Notes: generated by a model not told the origin, from the letters alone. A stretch of 34,144 bases of DNA from an uncultured Desulfobacteraceae bacterium (GCA_903909505.1 CAIVVZ010000124.1:1-34144); one strand, 5' to 3'. Shown: positions 7,176 through 16,662, counted from the stretch's first letter. Numbers and translations: made by a program.

Positions 7176-7190
7176 TCCAATTAAATTGGA
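7176..7190. promoter_or_regulatory. Enhancer-type palindrome, distal site of operon B
   Basis: TCCAATTAAATTGGA has perfect arms, extended to 9-bp arms ATTCCAATT/AATTGGAAT. It is centred 42 bp from the proximal site and about 171 bp upstream of the predicted start. The spacer between the two sites differs from that of the cheW region, so the sites are kept while the surroundings have drifted. Confidence 0.75.
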
Positions 7191-7436
7191 ATTGAGGCGG
7201 ATGGGTTTGATGCAGGGTATTTAAATATAATAGGGAACAATTCGCCTTAATTTTTCAGAGTGCGTGGTACGCCGGGGCAGTTGAAACAAGGCTCTGGAAG
7301 CCGGGTACGACTCCACGAGCAGCATTTATTCTATTTGATATCAACGATTAATAGTGGTAAAAAATACTTAAGAAAAGGATTGATTCGAACTCCGGTTTCC
7401 GATGACTCGACTTTTTAAGGATTATGCGCCATCTCC
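7191..7436. other. Non-coding region upstream of the membrane hybrid kinase
   Basis: No gene is seen in these 246 bases. A possible small fold lies at 7263-7317: outer arms CGTGG/CCACG enclose a GGCT-CTGGA-AGCC hairpin (7290-7302). It does not match a riboswitch class I know. No clear sigma-54 or sigma-70 promoter for the kinase was found. Confidence 0.3.
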
Positions 7437-9296
7437 ATGACACTTCAACCGATTATAGCCAGCATGCGTTCCTCCAGACGGTGGCCGCTTTATCTCACCG
7501 GCATCATTGCCTTGCTTTCAGAATGTTTTACAACCATCTTGAACATCATCAACAGCTTGATCTGGTGGGGGCATATTGACCGCGATCTACTTGTGATCGG
7601 CAGCATCGATGCGCTTGCCGTTCCTATTTTTGTATCGCCCGTCGCCATTTATTTTATCCGACACGTGTTTAATCTTGAAGATATGAACCGGCTCCTTCAG
7701 GATGAGATCGACGAGCGGAAACGTGCCGAGAGTGCACTGAGGGACAGCGAGAACAGGCTGAGGGTTATTACTGAAAACATGATGGATGCGATCAGTCAGG
7801 TGGATGCCGAAGGTCGTATCCTCTATGCAAGCCCGTCCACCGAGCGTGTATTCGGTCATCCTTGCGCGGATCTGCTGTCTCAGCCATGGTTGGAACAAGT
7901 TCATGAGGAGGATTCAGGTCGCATACGGGAAGAAATTAGCAAGGCGGAGGCGGACAATGCCCCCTCTCTTCGCATGGAATATCAATACCGGCATGCGGCT
8001 GGACATTATTTATGGGTGGAATCCGTGATCCGTCTTCTCTATGATCAGAAACTTCACCTTTTCAGCGCCATCCTGTCATCTCGAGACATCACTGAGCGCA
8101 AGCACGCTGAAGCCGAGCAGAAACGGCTTGAAGAACTGCTGCAACAGTCCAAAAAAATGGAGGCATTGGGCCTAATGGCCGGCGGCGTTGCGCATGACTT
8201 GAACAACATCCTGGGTGGTGTCGTCGGATATCCGGATTTACTTTTGATGCAACTTCCCGCGGAAAGCCCTTTCAGGAGCGCCCTCCAAACCATCAAAAGC
8301 TCCGGAGAGAGAGCGGCTGCGGTGGTGCAGGATCTTTTGACACTGGCCAGAAGAAACGTCGTGGTCGATAAAGTGTTCAGTATCAATCAGATTGTCAAGG
8401 ATTATCTTCTCACGCTGGAGTTTGAAAAGCTTAAAACGCTTCATCCAAACATTCATTTTCAGATTTCGCTTGCCCCGGATCTGCTCAATATCAAAGGTTC
8501 ACCTGCCCATTTCAGTAAGGTCGTGATGAATCTGATTTCCAATGCGTGCGAGGCGGTCCGTGGTTCCGGTCAGGTTGCGGTGGTCACGCAAAACGTTCAT
8601 CTGGACAGCCCCTTGATTGGCTTCGAAGAAATAGCGGCCGGCCATTATGCGTGCCTGAGCGTTTCGGACAACGGTTCCGGAATTCATGCACGGGATATCA
8701 AGAGAATATTTGAACCGTTTTATACGAAAAAAAAGATGGGAGTCAGCGGCACGGGACTGGGATTGGCCGTGGTCTGGGGAGTGGTCAAGGATCATCGGGG
8801 TTTGATCGACGTGCACAGCCGCGCGGGAAAGGAAAGCACTTTTTTACTTTATTTCCCCGCTGTTTCGCAGGAGGTTCATCAAAGGAACCTTGCAGTGGCC
8901 ATTGAAGCCTGCAGGGGCAGGGGAGAATCCGTTCTGGTGGTGGATGATGAGGAGATGCAGCGAGAGCTGGCTTCAAAAATCCTGACGGCACTGGGTTACC
9001 AGGTACATGCGGTGTCCAGTGGCGAGGAAGCTCTGAAATATTTATCAATCACGCAAGCGGATTTGGTCATCTTGGACATGATCATGGATCCGGGGATGGA
9101 CGGCCTCGAAACATACCGGCAAATTTTAAAGCATCACCCCGATCAGAAAGCCATTATTGTCAGCGGGTTTTCTGGAGAGGGTCGGGTGGAAGAGGCAAGA
9201 ACGCTCGGTGCGGGGGCCTATGTGAGCAAGCCCTATCTCATGGAACGGCTCGGTTCCGCCGTTCGACAGGAACTGGACAGAGGCATGGAAATCTGA
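7437..9296 (+). CDS. Membrane PAS-hybrid sensor histidine kinase
   Basis: The 619-residue kinase has two N-terminal transmembrane segments (about residues 17-45 and 51-77) with only a few residues outside the membrane, a short coiled coil, and a PAS domain with PAC (about 103-223, ending SSRDITERKHAE). HisKA follows with H253 in GGVAHDLNN, then HATPase_c with N369 in the N-box, DNGSGI (411-416), FEPFYT (425-430) and GTGLGLAVV. A C-terminal receiver carries VLVVDDEE (499-506), D547 as phospho-acceptor and K598. There is no separate HPt domain. It is convergent with the NtrC-type regulator at 9319, 22 bases away, which makes that protein the likely partner. The start is not firm: AAGGA lies about 15 bases before the ATG, and another in-frame ATG is at 7464. 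Confidence 0.93.
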   Translation: MTLQPIIASMRSSRRWPLYLTGIIALLSECFTTILNIINSLIWWGHIDRDLLVIGSIDALAVPIFVSPVAIYFIRHVFNLEDMNRLLQDEIDERKRAESALRDSENRLRVITENMMDAISQVDAEGRILYASPSTERVFGHPCADLLSQPWLEQVHEEDSGRIREEISKAEADNAPSLRMEYQYRHAAGHYLWVESVIRLLYDQKLHLFSAILSSRDITERKHAEAEQKRLEELLQQSKKMEALGLMAGGVAHDLNNILGGVVGYPDLLLMQLPAESPFRSALQTIKSSGERAAAVVQDLLTLARRNVVVDKVFSINQIVKDYLLTLEFEKLKTLHPNIHFQISLAPDLLNIKGSPAHFSKVVMNLISNACEAVRGSGQVAVVTQNVHLDSPLIGFEEIAAGHYACLSVSDNGSGIHARDIKRIFEPFYTKKKMGVSGTGLGLAVVWGVVKDHRGLIDVHSRAGKESTFLLYFPAVSQEVHQRNLAVAIEACRGRGESVLVVDDEEMQRELASKILTALGYQVHAVSSGEEALKYLSITQADLVILDMIMDPGMDGLETYRQILKHHPDQKAIIVSGFSGEGRVEEARTLGAGAYVSKPYLMERLGSAVRQELDRGMEI

Positions 9297-9318
9297 AACG
9301 ACGGTAATCCGCGAGTCG

Positions 9319-10794
9319 TCAACAAGATTTGTTGCGAACCGGGGAATCCGCGATTTTGTTCGCCGGCAGGGTTAGAGCATGGCGTTTCAGCAGGCCGTAT
9401 AGGCGCGAACGTCCGAGGCCGGATAGCTTGCAGGCTTTTTCAATATCCTCGGATGTCTCCGTCATAAGGCGTAAAAGGTATTGCTTCTCAATCTGATCAA
9501 AGGCGCCCCGCCTGAAGTTCTTGAGGGTGGGCAGCCCATCGGGCAGGAGAAAAGGGGTTACGGAAGTCTGGCAAAACTCCGGGTCCGGAAATTCAGATCG
9601 ATGCGAATCGGATCTTTCAGTTGCTGCCTGGATGGATTTTAAACGGATCGCACTGTCCAGATGTTGGGGAAAAAGAGTTGGATTGGCAGGATCCGCCAGT
9701 ACCGCTTTTTCGATGGTATTCACCAGCTCGCGAACGTTTCCGGGCCAGTCGTGGCAGGAAAGCATTCCCAGGAATTCCGGCAGCATCCCTTTAATCGGAA
9801 TGCGGTGACGATTGCAAAGCGTAAACACGAAATGCATGGCCATCGCCTCGATATCCCTTTTCCGTACCCGCAGTGGCGGAATGTGAATGGCAAATGTTCG
9901 CAGCCGGTAGAGCAGGTCGCTTCGAAATTGACCTTCGGTAACCATCAGATCCAGATCGCGATGGGTGGCTGCAACCAGTCTGAAGTTGCTTTCCCGCTCC
10001 CGGTCGCCACCCACCGGTCGAAAGCATCGTTCCTGCAACACACGCAGGAATGATTTCTGGGCCGCTGGGGGCAGTTCGCCCACTTCATCCAGAAAAAGCG
10101 TGCCCTCGTCGGCTTGCGCGATCAGCCCCTTCCTTTCCTGGTCGGCTCCGGTGAAAGCCCCCTTGACATGACCCAACAGAATGCTCTCGATCAGATGTTC
10201 CGGCAAGGCCGCGCAATCCACGATGATAAAATTTTTATCCGCGCGAGGGCTGTTGCGGTGAATCACCTGGGCGAACAGTTCCTTGCCGGTGCCGGTTTCC
10301 CCGGTGATCAGAACGTTGGCATCCGTTCCGGCGCATTGGGCCACTTGATCGAGGCAGTGGTTGAGTTCGGTGCTCTGACCGATGATCCGGCCGCGATCCA
10401 GATTCTTGTGAGAGGATGCGCCGGTCTTTTTCTCGTGATAATCCAGGGCCCGTTTAATCTGCAGCAGGATATCGGTCGCTGTGAAAGGTTTTCGGATATA
10501 GTTCCAGGCGCCGCTCCGGATGGCCAGTTCTGCCCCGTTTGAATCCGTGGCCCCGGTAACGATGAGTACCTCGGGCTGGGAGGGTGAGGATCGGAATCCG
10601 GGCAGGGCGTCCAGCCCGTTTCCGTCGGGCAGCCCGACGTCGAGAAAGACGAGATCAAACGGATGCTGCTGGGCCAGTTGCAGGCCCTCGAAGAGGGTTG
10701 CGGCAGAAACAGCCTGATGCCCCGCCTTCTCAACCAGGGCTGTTAGCAGACTCCGAAACAGTTCCTCGTCATCAACGAGCAAGATACGACCCAT
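9319..10794 (-). CDS. Sigma-54-dependent NtrC-family response regulator
   Basis: This 491-residue activator has three parts. The receiver (about 1-120) has phospho-acceptor D52 in FLDVGLPDG and K102. The AAA+ domain (about 137-370) has Walker A GETGTGKE (165-172), the GAFTGA loop that touches sigma-54 (212-217), Walker B GTLFLDEV (231-238) and WPGNVREL. A Fis-type helix-turn-helix lies at the end (about 450-471, DIEKACKLSGLGRSRLYGLLKRH). When phosphorylated it should form a ring, bind enhancer sites and remodel sigma-54 polymerase. It is the only such activator in the window and lies beside two sigma-54 promoters with paired palindromes, so it is the leading candidate to control operons A and B. 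Binding is inference. Confidence 0.95.
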   Translation of the reverse strand: MGRILLVDDEELFRSLLTALVEKAGHQAVSAATLFEGLQLAQQHPFDLVFLDVGLPDGNGLDALPGFRSSPSQPEVLIVTGATDSNGAELAIRSGAWNYIRKPFTATDILLQIKRALDYHEKKTGASSHKNLDRGRIIGQSTELNHCLDQVAQCAGTDANVLITGETGTGKELFAQVIHRNSPRADKNFIIVDCAALPEHLIESILLGHVKGAFTGADQERKGLIAQADEGTLFLDEVGELPPAAQKSFLRVLQERCFRPVGGDRERESNFRLVAATHRDLDLMVTEGQFRSDLLYRLRTFAIHIPPLRVRKRDIEAMAMHFVFTLCNRHRIPIKGMLPEFLGMLSCHDWPGNVRELVNTIEKAVLADPANPTLFPQHLDSAIRLKSIQAATERSDSHRSEFPDPEFCQTSVTPFLLPDGLPTLKNFRRGAFDQIEKQYLLRLMTETSEDIEKACKLSGLGRSRLYGLLKRHALTLPANKIADSPVRNKSC

Positions 10795-10884
10795 TCAGCA
10801 CCTCCCGAATCGTTTCGATATATGGCATTATTTCAATCTAATAATATAGATATTGCGAAAGTGCAAGAATGCCTTCGAATGGGT

Positions 10885-13800
10885 TCACACCATCCGGTCG
10901 AATTCTTCAAATGCTTTTTCGATGCGTTTTCGGGAAATCGGAAACGCCGTTTTCAGTTCTTGGGCATATAATGAGACCTTGTATTCCTCGATCATCCAGA
11001 ACAGATTTTCGGCCGCCTGCTTTTTTTTATCCGTTGCATGCGGAGAAAGCCGGTCCTGAAGGGCTGCGCGTCTGTCTATCAGGATCTGGATTTCCCGGCT
11101 TTTTCCCTGATCCTTGTCAAAATCCAGCCCGGCTCTCTGCGCCCGGATCGCAATGGCCCGAATGTACCGGATCAGATGGGGCAAGCGCCCGGGTTCATAC
11201 CGGATCATGAAGTCTTCGGGTACAAGGATGTGAAGCTGTTCTTTCAGATAGTTCCAGAGCTGCCTGACCACGGCATTGGCGGGGTTGTTTCGGATCAGGC
11301 CTTCGATGCTGCCGCCGGCTTCGCTAAGTGCTTCAAGAACTTCCATACTGGCATCCAACATCTGTTTGGCAAGGGACGGCATGTCTGGAAACATCTTTTC
11401 CGTATGGGCAACAAATTCGTTTTCAGATCGAATGTTTCTTGAAAACAGCCGGATTAAAAGCGCTTGATATAGCCTTTTCTGAATCTTTTTTGCCCCGCCC
11501 CACTGTTCGGCCAGAAGCGTTCGATGCCGGGGAATCGTCAGATATTTATGTATGAATTTCATTTCTTTGGCGTAAACGACCTCAACCAGTCCGGCAACGC
11601 CCTGGCAGTGGGCCAAAAGCGCCTCGCCGGGTTCGTCAAAGAGCCGAAGACTGACGCTGCCGTTGTCCGGATTTTTGACCAGGGCGGGGAAAAGCGTCCA
11701 GTTGATCCCGGCTTCTCCCTGGATATCGATGGCATTCGGAAGTTCCGCCAGGTCCCATTCCGTGATGAACGGACGTTCCCAGTTTTTTCTGGCAAGGTCA
11801 AGTGCAGCGGGGCTGATGCGCTCCGGCACCAGATTTTCCAGAACAGATAGGTCTCTGCCGCTGCAGATCACCTTGCCTTCGGGACTGGTAATGGCAATAC
11901 GCATTTTGAGATAATCCGGAAGGGTTTCTTCGGACCAGGCCGATGCCGGAATATCGATTTCAAAACGCTGGTAGATGAACCGGCTGAGGGCGTTTCCCAG
12001 AATATCGGTTTCGCGCGGCATTTCCGTGACGAGAATATCCACGGTTCGGGAGATGGGAACCAGTTTTTTTCGGTAGATCTTGGGAAGCGCCTTGATCATG
12101 GCACCGACTTTTTCCTTCAGGAGCCCGGGCACCATCCAGTCGAGTGACTCCCTGGGGATGGCCTGCGCCGCGGCCGAAGGAATCTGGACGGTGAGTCCGT
12201 CTTCCTGGCTGCCGGGTTCAAAACTGTACAGACACGAAAAATGGTTGCCGCCCAGAGCCACCCTGTCCGGATACAGTGCCAGTTCCTCGGAATCCGGAGC
12301 ATACCGAAGCAAGTCTTGCCGGTTCATGAGCAGAAAACCGTCTTCCCCCTTATCCTTCAGGAATTTCTGAAATGTCCGGATATCACTGATCGTTTCGGGA
12401 ATTTGACGGCGGTAAAAATCATACAGGTCGGCTTCGCCGACGAGCAAGTCTTTTCGCCGGAACCGGTTCTCCATATCCTGAATTTCTTCAATCAGATTCT
12501 GATTGCGGATCATGAAAGCAAACGGTTTTTTGACGTCGCCTTCCACCAGCGCGCTTCGCACAAAGATGTTTGAGGCTTCCATCGGATCGATGCGGCCATA
12601 GCATACCGGACGCTGGCTGACGATGATGAGCCCGAAGAGGGTGACCTGCTCAAGCGCCACAACTTCACCGCGGCTTCGTTCCCAGTGGGCCTGGCTCCAC
12701 GTGTAACGGCAAAGGGACTTTCCCAGCTCTTCCAACCACTTGGAATCAATGCCGGCTACGATCCGGGCAAACAGGCGCGAGGTTTCCACCATTTCGGCTG
12801 CCACGATCCAGCTTCCGGCCTTGTTGAACAGGCTGGATCCCGGAAAAACCATGACTTCCCGATCCCGTGCCGCCCTGAAGATATTTTTTTCCTTTTTCAT
12901 GGCGATGTTGGAAAGAAACCCACTAAGGATCGAGCGGTGAATGGCGCTGTAGCGGTCCGGGAAATCCGTCTCGGTTTTTTGTTTTGGCTTCGGCGAAAGG
13001 GGAAGTAGGGGGGAGATAGCCTTTTCAGAGGTAATGATTTTGGATTCATTTACGATTTCAGAAAGCTGGGAATGAATATCCCGCCATTCCCGCATCCGTT
13101 TAAACGACAGAAAATGCTGGCTGCAGAACCGTCTCAATTTACTTGAGGACTTATCCGTTTCCTGAATTTGGTGGTAATGGTTCCAGATATTCAAGAGACC
13201 GATAAAATCCGATGACGGGTCGCTGAAAATCCGATGCATGGCATCTGCCTGTTGAGCCTTTTCCACGGGTCTTTCCCTGGGATCCTGAATGCAGAGCGCC
13301 GCGGTGATGATGGCGATCTCCGGAACACACCCCTCGGTTCGGGACTGAAGCAGAATCCGGGACAGCCGGGGATCCACCGGTATTCCGGACATGAGCCGGC
13401 CCTGTTCGGTCAGCGTAAAACAGAGGGCGGATGACGCAGGACAGACGACAGATGACCGCTTCTTCCTGTTATCTGTTATCTGTTCTCTGCTCTCTGTTTT
13501 ACGAATGGCGCCAAGCTCTGTCAGCAGGTCAAAGCCATCCGTGATGCTGCGGGAATCGGGCTGGTCGATAAACGGAAAATCCGCGATGGATCCCAACTTC
13601 AAGGCCATCATTCTCAGGATGACTTCGGCCAGGTTGGACCTGAGGATTTCCGGGCGCGTAAACTGGGGACGGGACAAATAATCTTCTTCGGAATAGAGCC
13701 GGATGCAGATGCCGTTTTCCAGTCGGCCGCAGCGCCCTTTTCGCTGATCCGCGCTGCTTCTGCTGATGGGCCGCACCTGAAGGGACGTGGTTCGGGACCG

Positions 13801-14820
13801 GGGGGTGTACTGAGAAATCCGGGCAAGGCCCGTGTCAATCACATATTTGACTCCGGGAATGGTCAAGGATGTTTCGGCGATATTGGTGGCGACGATGACT
13901 TTCCGGCCTATGGCAGGGGAAAAAACCCGGGCCTGATCTTTTGCGGAAAGCCGGGCAAACAGGGGAAGAACGGTGACGTGTTGAAGTCTTCTGCCCGCGA
14001 TCAGCTCGCAGGTTTCCCGGATATCCTGTTCGGTGGGCATGAAAATAAGCACATCGCCAGGCGGTTCCTGCCGGCACAGCCGGTCCACGGCCTTTACCGC
14101 CAGTTCGACAGGGGGCGGCTCATCGTCTGTATCGGATGACACATTCGGTGGCAGGTAGCGGACTTCCACCGGATACATGCGGCCGGACACCTCGATAACC
14201 GGCGCCTGATCAAAGGCCTTGGAGAATTTATCCGTGTCGATGGTAGCGGAGGTGATGATCAGTTTCAGGTTGCTTCGTTTCCGGAGCAGGGTTTTGACAA
14301 TTCCGAGGATAAAATCAATGTTCAGGCTTCGCTCGTGGGCTTCATCCACAATCAGGGTGTCGTAGCGATTCAGAAAGGGATCGTGCAGGGTTTCAGCCAG
14401 CAGGATACCATCGGTCATGACCTTGATAAGCGAATAGCGGCTGGTCCGATCGGTAAAACGGATTTTGTATCCGACGGACTGGCCGACAGTCTCGCCGAGC
14501 TCTTCCGCAATGCGGTTAGCCACGGTCATGGCGGCGATTCTTCGCGGCTGAGTGCAGCCGATGATGCCGCTAAGCCCGCGGCCGGCATCCAGACAGAATT
14601 TTGGAAGTTGGGTGGTTTTGCCGGAGCCGGTTTCTCCGGATACGATCACGACCGAATGTTCTGAAATAGCCTGGATGATTTCGTCTTTTTTGTCAATAAT
14701 CGGAAGAGCTGGATCGTAGATGCGTTCGGGAAGACCGGCTCCTATGGGTCGCAACGGCCACGGACCAGGCTTTGGACCGGCGGGTGCCTGTTGATGAGGC
14801 TTTTTAAAACGTGGATTCAT
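10885..14820 (-). CDS. hrpA: ATP-dependent RNA helicase HrpA (DEAH-box)
   Basis: At 1311 residues this has the length of E. coli HrpA, which rescues stalled or collided ribosomes by splitting subunits. The helicase core shows Walker A GETGSGKT (62-69), TQPRR, DEAH (159-162), SAT (191-193) and a second RecA domain with NIAETSLTIPG and QRKGRCGR. HA2 and OB-type regions follow, and the long C-terminal half matches the HrpA-specific DUF3418 region (for example FPALVKN and the LPHLIRYIRAIAIRA stretch near the end). No strong ribosome site precedes the ATG, but no better start exists. About residues 441-466 form a Ser/Arg/Asp/Gln-rich insert absent from the usual sequence, encoded partly by a heptanucleotide tract. 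The two hairpins upstream separate it from the DEAD-box helicase gene. Confidence 0.95.
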   Translation of the reverse strand: MNPRFKKPHQQAPAGPKPGPWPLRPIGAGLPERIYDPALPIIDKKDEIIQAISEHSVVIVSGETGSGKTTQLPKFCLDAGRGLSGIIGCTQPRRIAAMTVANRIAEELGETVGQSVGYKIRFTDRTSRYSLIKVMTDGILLAETLHDPFLNRYDTLIVDEAHERSLNIDFILGIVKTLLRKRSNLKLIITSATIDTDKFSKAFDQAPVIEVSGRMYPVEVRYLPPNVSSDTDDEPPPVELAVKAVDRLCRQEPPGDVLIFMPTEQDIRETCELIAGRRLQHVTVLPLFARLSAKDQARVFSPAIGRKVIVATNIAETSLTIPGVKYVIDTGLARISQYTPRSRTTSLQVRPISRSSADQRKGRCGRLENGICIRLYSEEDYLSRPQFTRPEILRSNLAEVILRMMALKLGSIADFPFIDQPDSRSITDGFDLLTELGAIRKTESREQITDNRKKRSSVVCPASSALCFTLTEQGRLMSGIPVDPRLSRILLQSRTEGCVPEIAIITAALCIQDPRERPVEKAQQADAMHRIFSDPSSDFIGLLNIWNHYHQIQETDKSSSKLRRFCSQHFLSFKRMREWRDIHSQLSEIVNESKIITSEKAISPLLPLSPKPKQKTETDFPDRYSAIHRSILSGFLSNIAMKKEKNIFRAARDREVMVFPGSSLFNKAGSWIVAAEMVETSRLFARIVAGIDSKWLEELGKSLCRYTWSQAHWERSRGEVVALEQVTLFGLIIVSQRPVCYGRIDPMEASNIFVRSALVEGDVKKPFAFMIRNQNLIEEIQDMENRFRRKDLLVGEADLYDFYRRQIPETISDIRTFQKFLKDKGEDGFLLMNRQDLLRYAPDSEELALYPDRVALGGNHFSCLYSFEPGSQEDGLTVQIPSAAAQAIPRESLDWMVPGLLKEKVGAMIKALPKIYRKKLVPISRTVDILVTEMPRETDILGNALSRFIYQRFEIDIPASAWSEETLPDYLKMRIAITSPEGKVICSGRDLSVLENLVPERISPAALDLARKNWERPFITEWDLAELPNAIDIQGEAGINWTLFPALVKNPDNGSVSLRLFDEPGEALLAHCQGVAGLVEVVYAKEMKFIHKYLTIPRHRTLLAEQWGGAKKIQKRLYQALLIRLFSRNIRSENEFVAHTEKMFPDMPSLAKQMLDASMEVLEALSEAGGSIEGLIRNNPANAVVRQLWNYLKEQLHILVPEDFMIRYEPGRLPHLIRYIRAIAIRAQRAGLDFDKDQGKSREIQILIDRRAALQDRLSPHATDKKKQAAENLFWMIEEYKVSLYAQELKTAFPISRKRIEKAFEEFDRMV
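13464..13498. repeat. Heptanucleotide tract inside hrpA
   Basis: Five consecutive 7-base units lie in the gene: TCCTGTT, ATCTGTT, ATCTGTT, CTCTGCT, CTCTGTT. A related, more decayed stretch continues to about 13429 (GGACAGACGACAGATGAC). Translated on the minus strand it gives the TESREQITDNRKK stretch. Because 7 is not a multiple of 3, gain or loss of one unit would shift the hrpA frame. Confidence 0.65.
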
Positions 14821-14882
14821 TGTTTGGAATGGTGATCATCATGATGCGTACAATGGAGCCAAAAGCATGGCCGTGTTCTCAT

Positions 14883-14943
14883 TTCCCCCTTTGGAAAAAA
14901 GGGGGAAGAAGGATCTCAGAGGAACGGATCATTTTCGATCCGT
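14883..14943. terminator. Two hairpins between the DEAD-box helicase and hrpA
   Basis: ACGGATC (14924-14930) and GATCCGT (14937-14943) form a 7-bp stem directly after the DEAD-box gene stop on the minus strand. TTCCCCCTTT (14883-14892) and AAAGGGGGAA (14898-14907) form a second 10-bp stem with a 5-base loop; this C5T3/A3G5 hairpin looks like a dispersed bacterial repeat. Neither has a clean minus-strand T-run, so termination is possible rather than certain. Confidence 0.5.
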
Positions 14944-14946
14944 CAA

Positions 14947-16662
14947 TTAGGCGGATTCTGAATGGTTCGCGGAATCCGAAGAAACGGAGGTATCTGATGA
15001 AGTGGCCGGACTCTTTTTCTTGTTATATCGGCGACGTCTGCGTTTCTTTTTTACGGGTGCGGGCGCGGAGGGTTCCACCACGGGCAACTCTTCCGGCAAT
15101 TTCACGGCATCACCGGATCCGTTCTCTTCCATGGGCGCCGGCAGGCTTTCTGAGACCTCAGGAGGGGAGGTTTCCTCAAAATCCATGATGTCGTCGTTTT
15201 CAATCGGCTCGGCGGATGATGCGGAAAAATCAAACCCTTCAGGTGGCTGCGGGGCAAAACCAAAAAAAGTTCCCGGAAAATAATTTTCTCCCCGCGGAAC
15301 GGTGAATTTAAAGGCAGGCATCTCTTTTCTGCGATCGGGGCGTTCGGTGCGATCGGTGCGTTCACCACGTTTGGGCGCGGCAGCGCGCGGCTTTCGTTCG
15401 GGTTTGCGGTCTCTATCCAGGGAATAGCGACTTCGGGGAACAGGCCCGGCCTTGTCTTCCTTGAACCAGTCGTCTTCTGGCCATACCACGGGAATCTTGG
15501 CATTTAAGAGGGCTTCCAACGGTTCTAGATGAAAGACGTAGGCTTCACAGGCAAAGGCAATGGACTTGCCGGTTTTTCCGGCTCTTGCCGTGCGGCCGAT
15601 GCGGTGGACATAATTTTCAGGATCCTGGGGAAGATCGAAATTGATGACATGGCTGATATCCTCCACATGGATACCCCGGGATGCCACATCGGTGGCAATC
15701 AGCATCTTGATCTTTCCTTCCTTGAACCGTTCCATCAGCTTGAAGCGCTTTTCCTGCGGCAGATCGCCGGTAATTCCCTCGGCCGGCCATCCGTTGCCCT
15801 TGAGTTTGGCGGCTAGCCATTCGACCCCGGACTTGGTGTTCACAAAAATGAGAATGCGTTCCCAAGTCTCCCTTTCCAGAAGCCCCAGAAGCAGGGACAG
15901 TTTCTGGTCGGAGCCCACGTGAATCAGGGACTGCTCGATGCCTTCAACCGCGACATCCTCGGGGGTAACGGAAATAAATTCCGGAAGATTCATGTACTCG
16001 TATGTCAGTTCCATCACCCGGAAGGACAGGGTCGCGGAAAAGAGCAGGGACTGGCGCTTGTCGTAGCGGGGCAGTTTTTGAAGAATAAACCGCATGTCTT
16101 TGGAAAAGCCAAGATCCAGGAGCCGGTCCGCCTCATCGATCACGATGATTTTGACGCTGCTGGTTTTAAAGATGCCTTGTTTGAAATAATCGATGATTCT
16201 TCCGGGCGTACAGATGACGATATCGACGCCGCTTCTCAGTATATCCGCCTGTTTTTGATAATCCACGCCGCCGACAACCTGGGCGATCGAAAGGCCCGTA
16301 TATTTGCCGATGAGGCAGGCTTCCTCATAAATCTGAAGCGCCAGTTCGCGGGTGGGGGAAACAATCAGGGCGGCCGGCTCGCCGGGGATCCTTGTTTCTT
16401 CGGTAAGCAAACGGGTGAAAACGGTTACCAGAAATGCAGCGGTTTTTCCGGTTCCGGTCTGGGCCTGTCCCGCCACATCCTTTCCGGAAAGGGAAAGGGG
16501 CAGGGTCTGGGCCTGAATCGGGGTGCACTGGGTAAATCCCGCCTCGGTCAAACCCTTCAGGACGGGTTCGGGCAGATTCAGTTCGTCAAAATAGGTCTGG
16601 GTAAGAAATTTCGGCTTGTCTGCCCGGGGTTCGGAGATGGGCTCATCAAATATTTCTGTCAT
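14947..16662 (-). CDS. DEAD-box ATP-dependent RNA helicase, RhlB-like
   Basis: The 571-residue protein has the standard DEAD-box core: Q motif CTPIQ (46-50), Walker A AQTGTGKT (67-74), PTREL (103-107), TPGR (152-155), DEAD (176-179), SAT (209-211), RGIHVED (330-336) and HRIGRTAR (354-361). The opening (FTQCTPIQAQTLPLSLSGKDVAGQAQ) and GGVDYQKQ are closest in style to RhlB, the degradosome helicase. Beyond about 375 comes a charged low-complexity tail rich in Arg/Lys, Pro and Glu, ending in a KKKRRRRRYNKKK patch and a Ser-rich end, probably for RNA or partner binding. AAGGA lies 6 bases before the ATG. The assignment to RhlB rather than RhlE or DeaD is by eye. Confidence 0.92.
   Translation of the reverse strand: MTEIFDEPISEPRADKPKFLTQTYFDELNLPEPVLKGLTEAGFTQCTPIQAQTLPLSLSGKDVAGQAQTGTGKTAAFLVTVFTRLLTEETRIPGEPAALIVSPTRELALQIYEEACLIGKYTGLSIAQVVGGVDYQKQADILRSGVDIVICTPGRIIDYFKQGIFKTSSVKIIVIDEADRLLDLGFSKDMRFILQKLPRYDKRQSLLFSATLSFRVMELTYEYMNLPEFISVTPEDVAVEGIEQSLIHVGSDQKLSLLLGLLERETWERILIFVNTKSGVEWLAAKLKGNGWPAEGITGDLPQEKRFKLMERFKEGKIKMLIATDVASRGIHVEDISHVINFDLPQDPENYVHRIGRTARAGKTGKSIAFACEAYVFHLEPLEALLNAKIPVVWPEDDWFKEDKAGPVPRSRYSLDRDRKPERKPRAAAPKRGERTDRTERPDRRKEMPAFKFTVPRGENYFPGTFFGFAPQPPEGFDFSASSAEPIENDDIMDFEETSPPEVSESLPAPMEENGSGDAVKLPEELPVVEPSAPAPVKKKRRRRRYNKKKSPATSSDTSVSSDSANHSESA

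Noticed and set aside
7263..7317. Possible small structured RNA before the hybrid kinase
   Set aside because: Only short stems; core motifs of GEMM or other riboswitches I know are missing.
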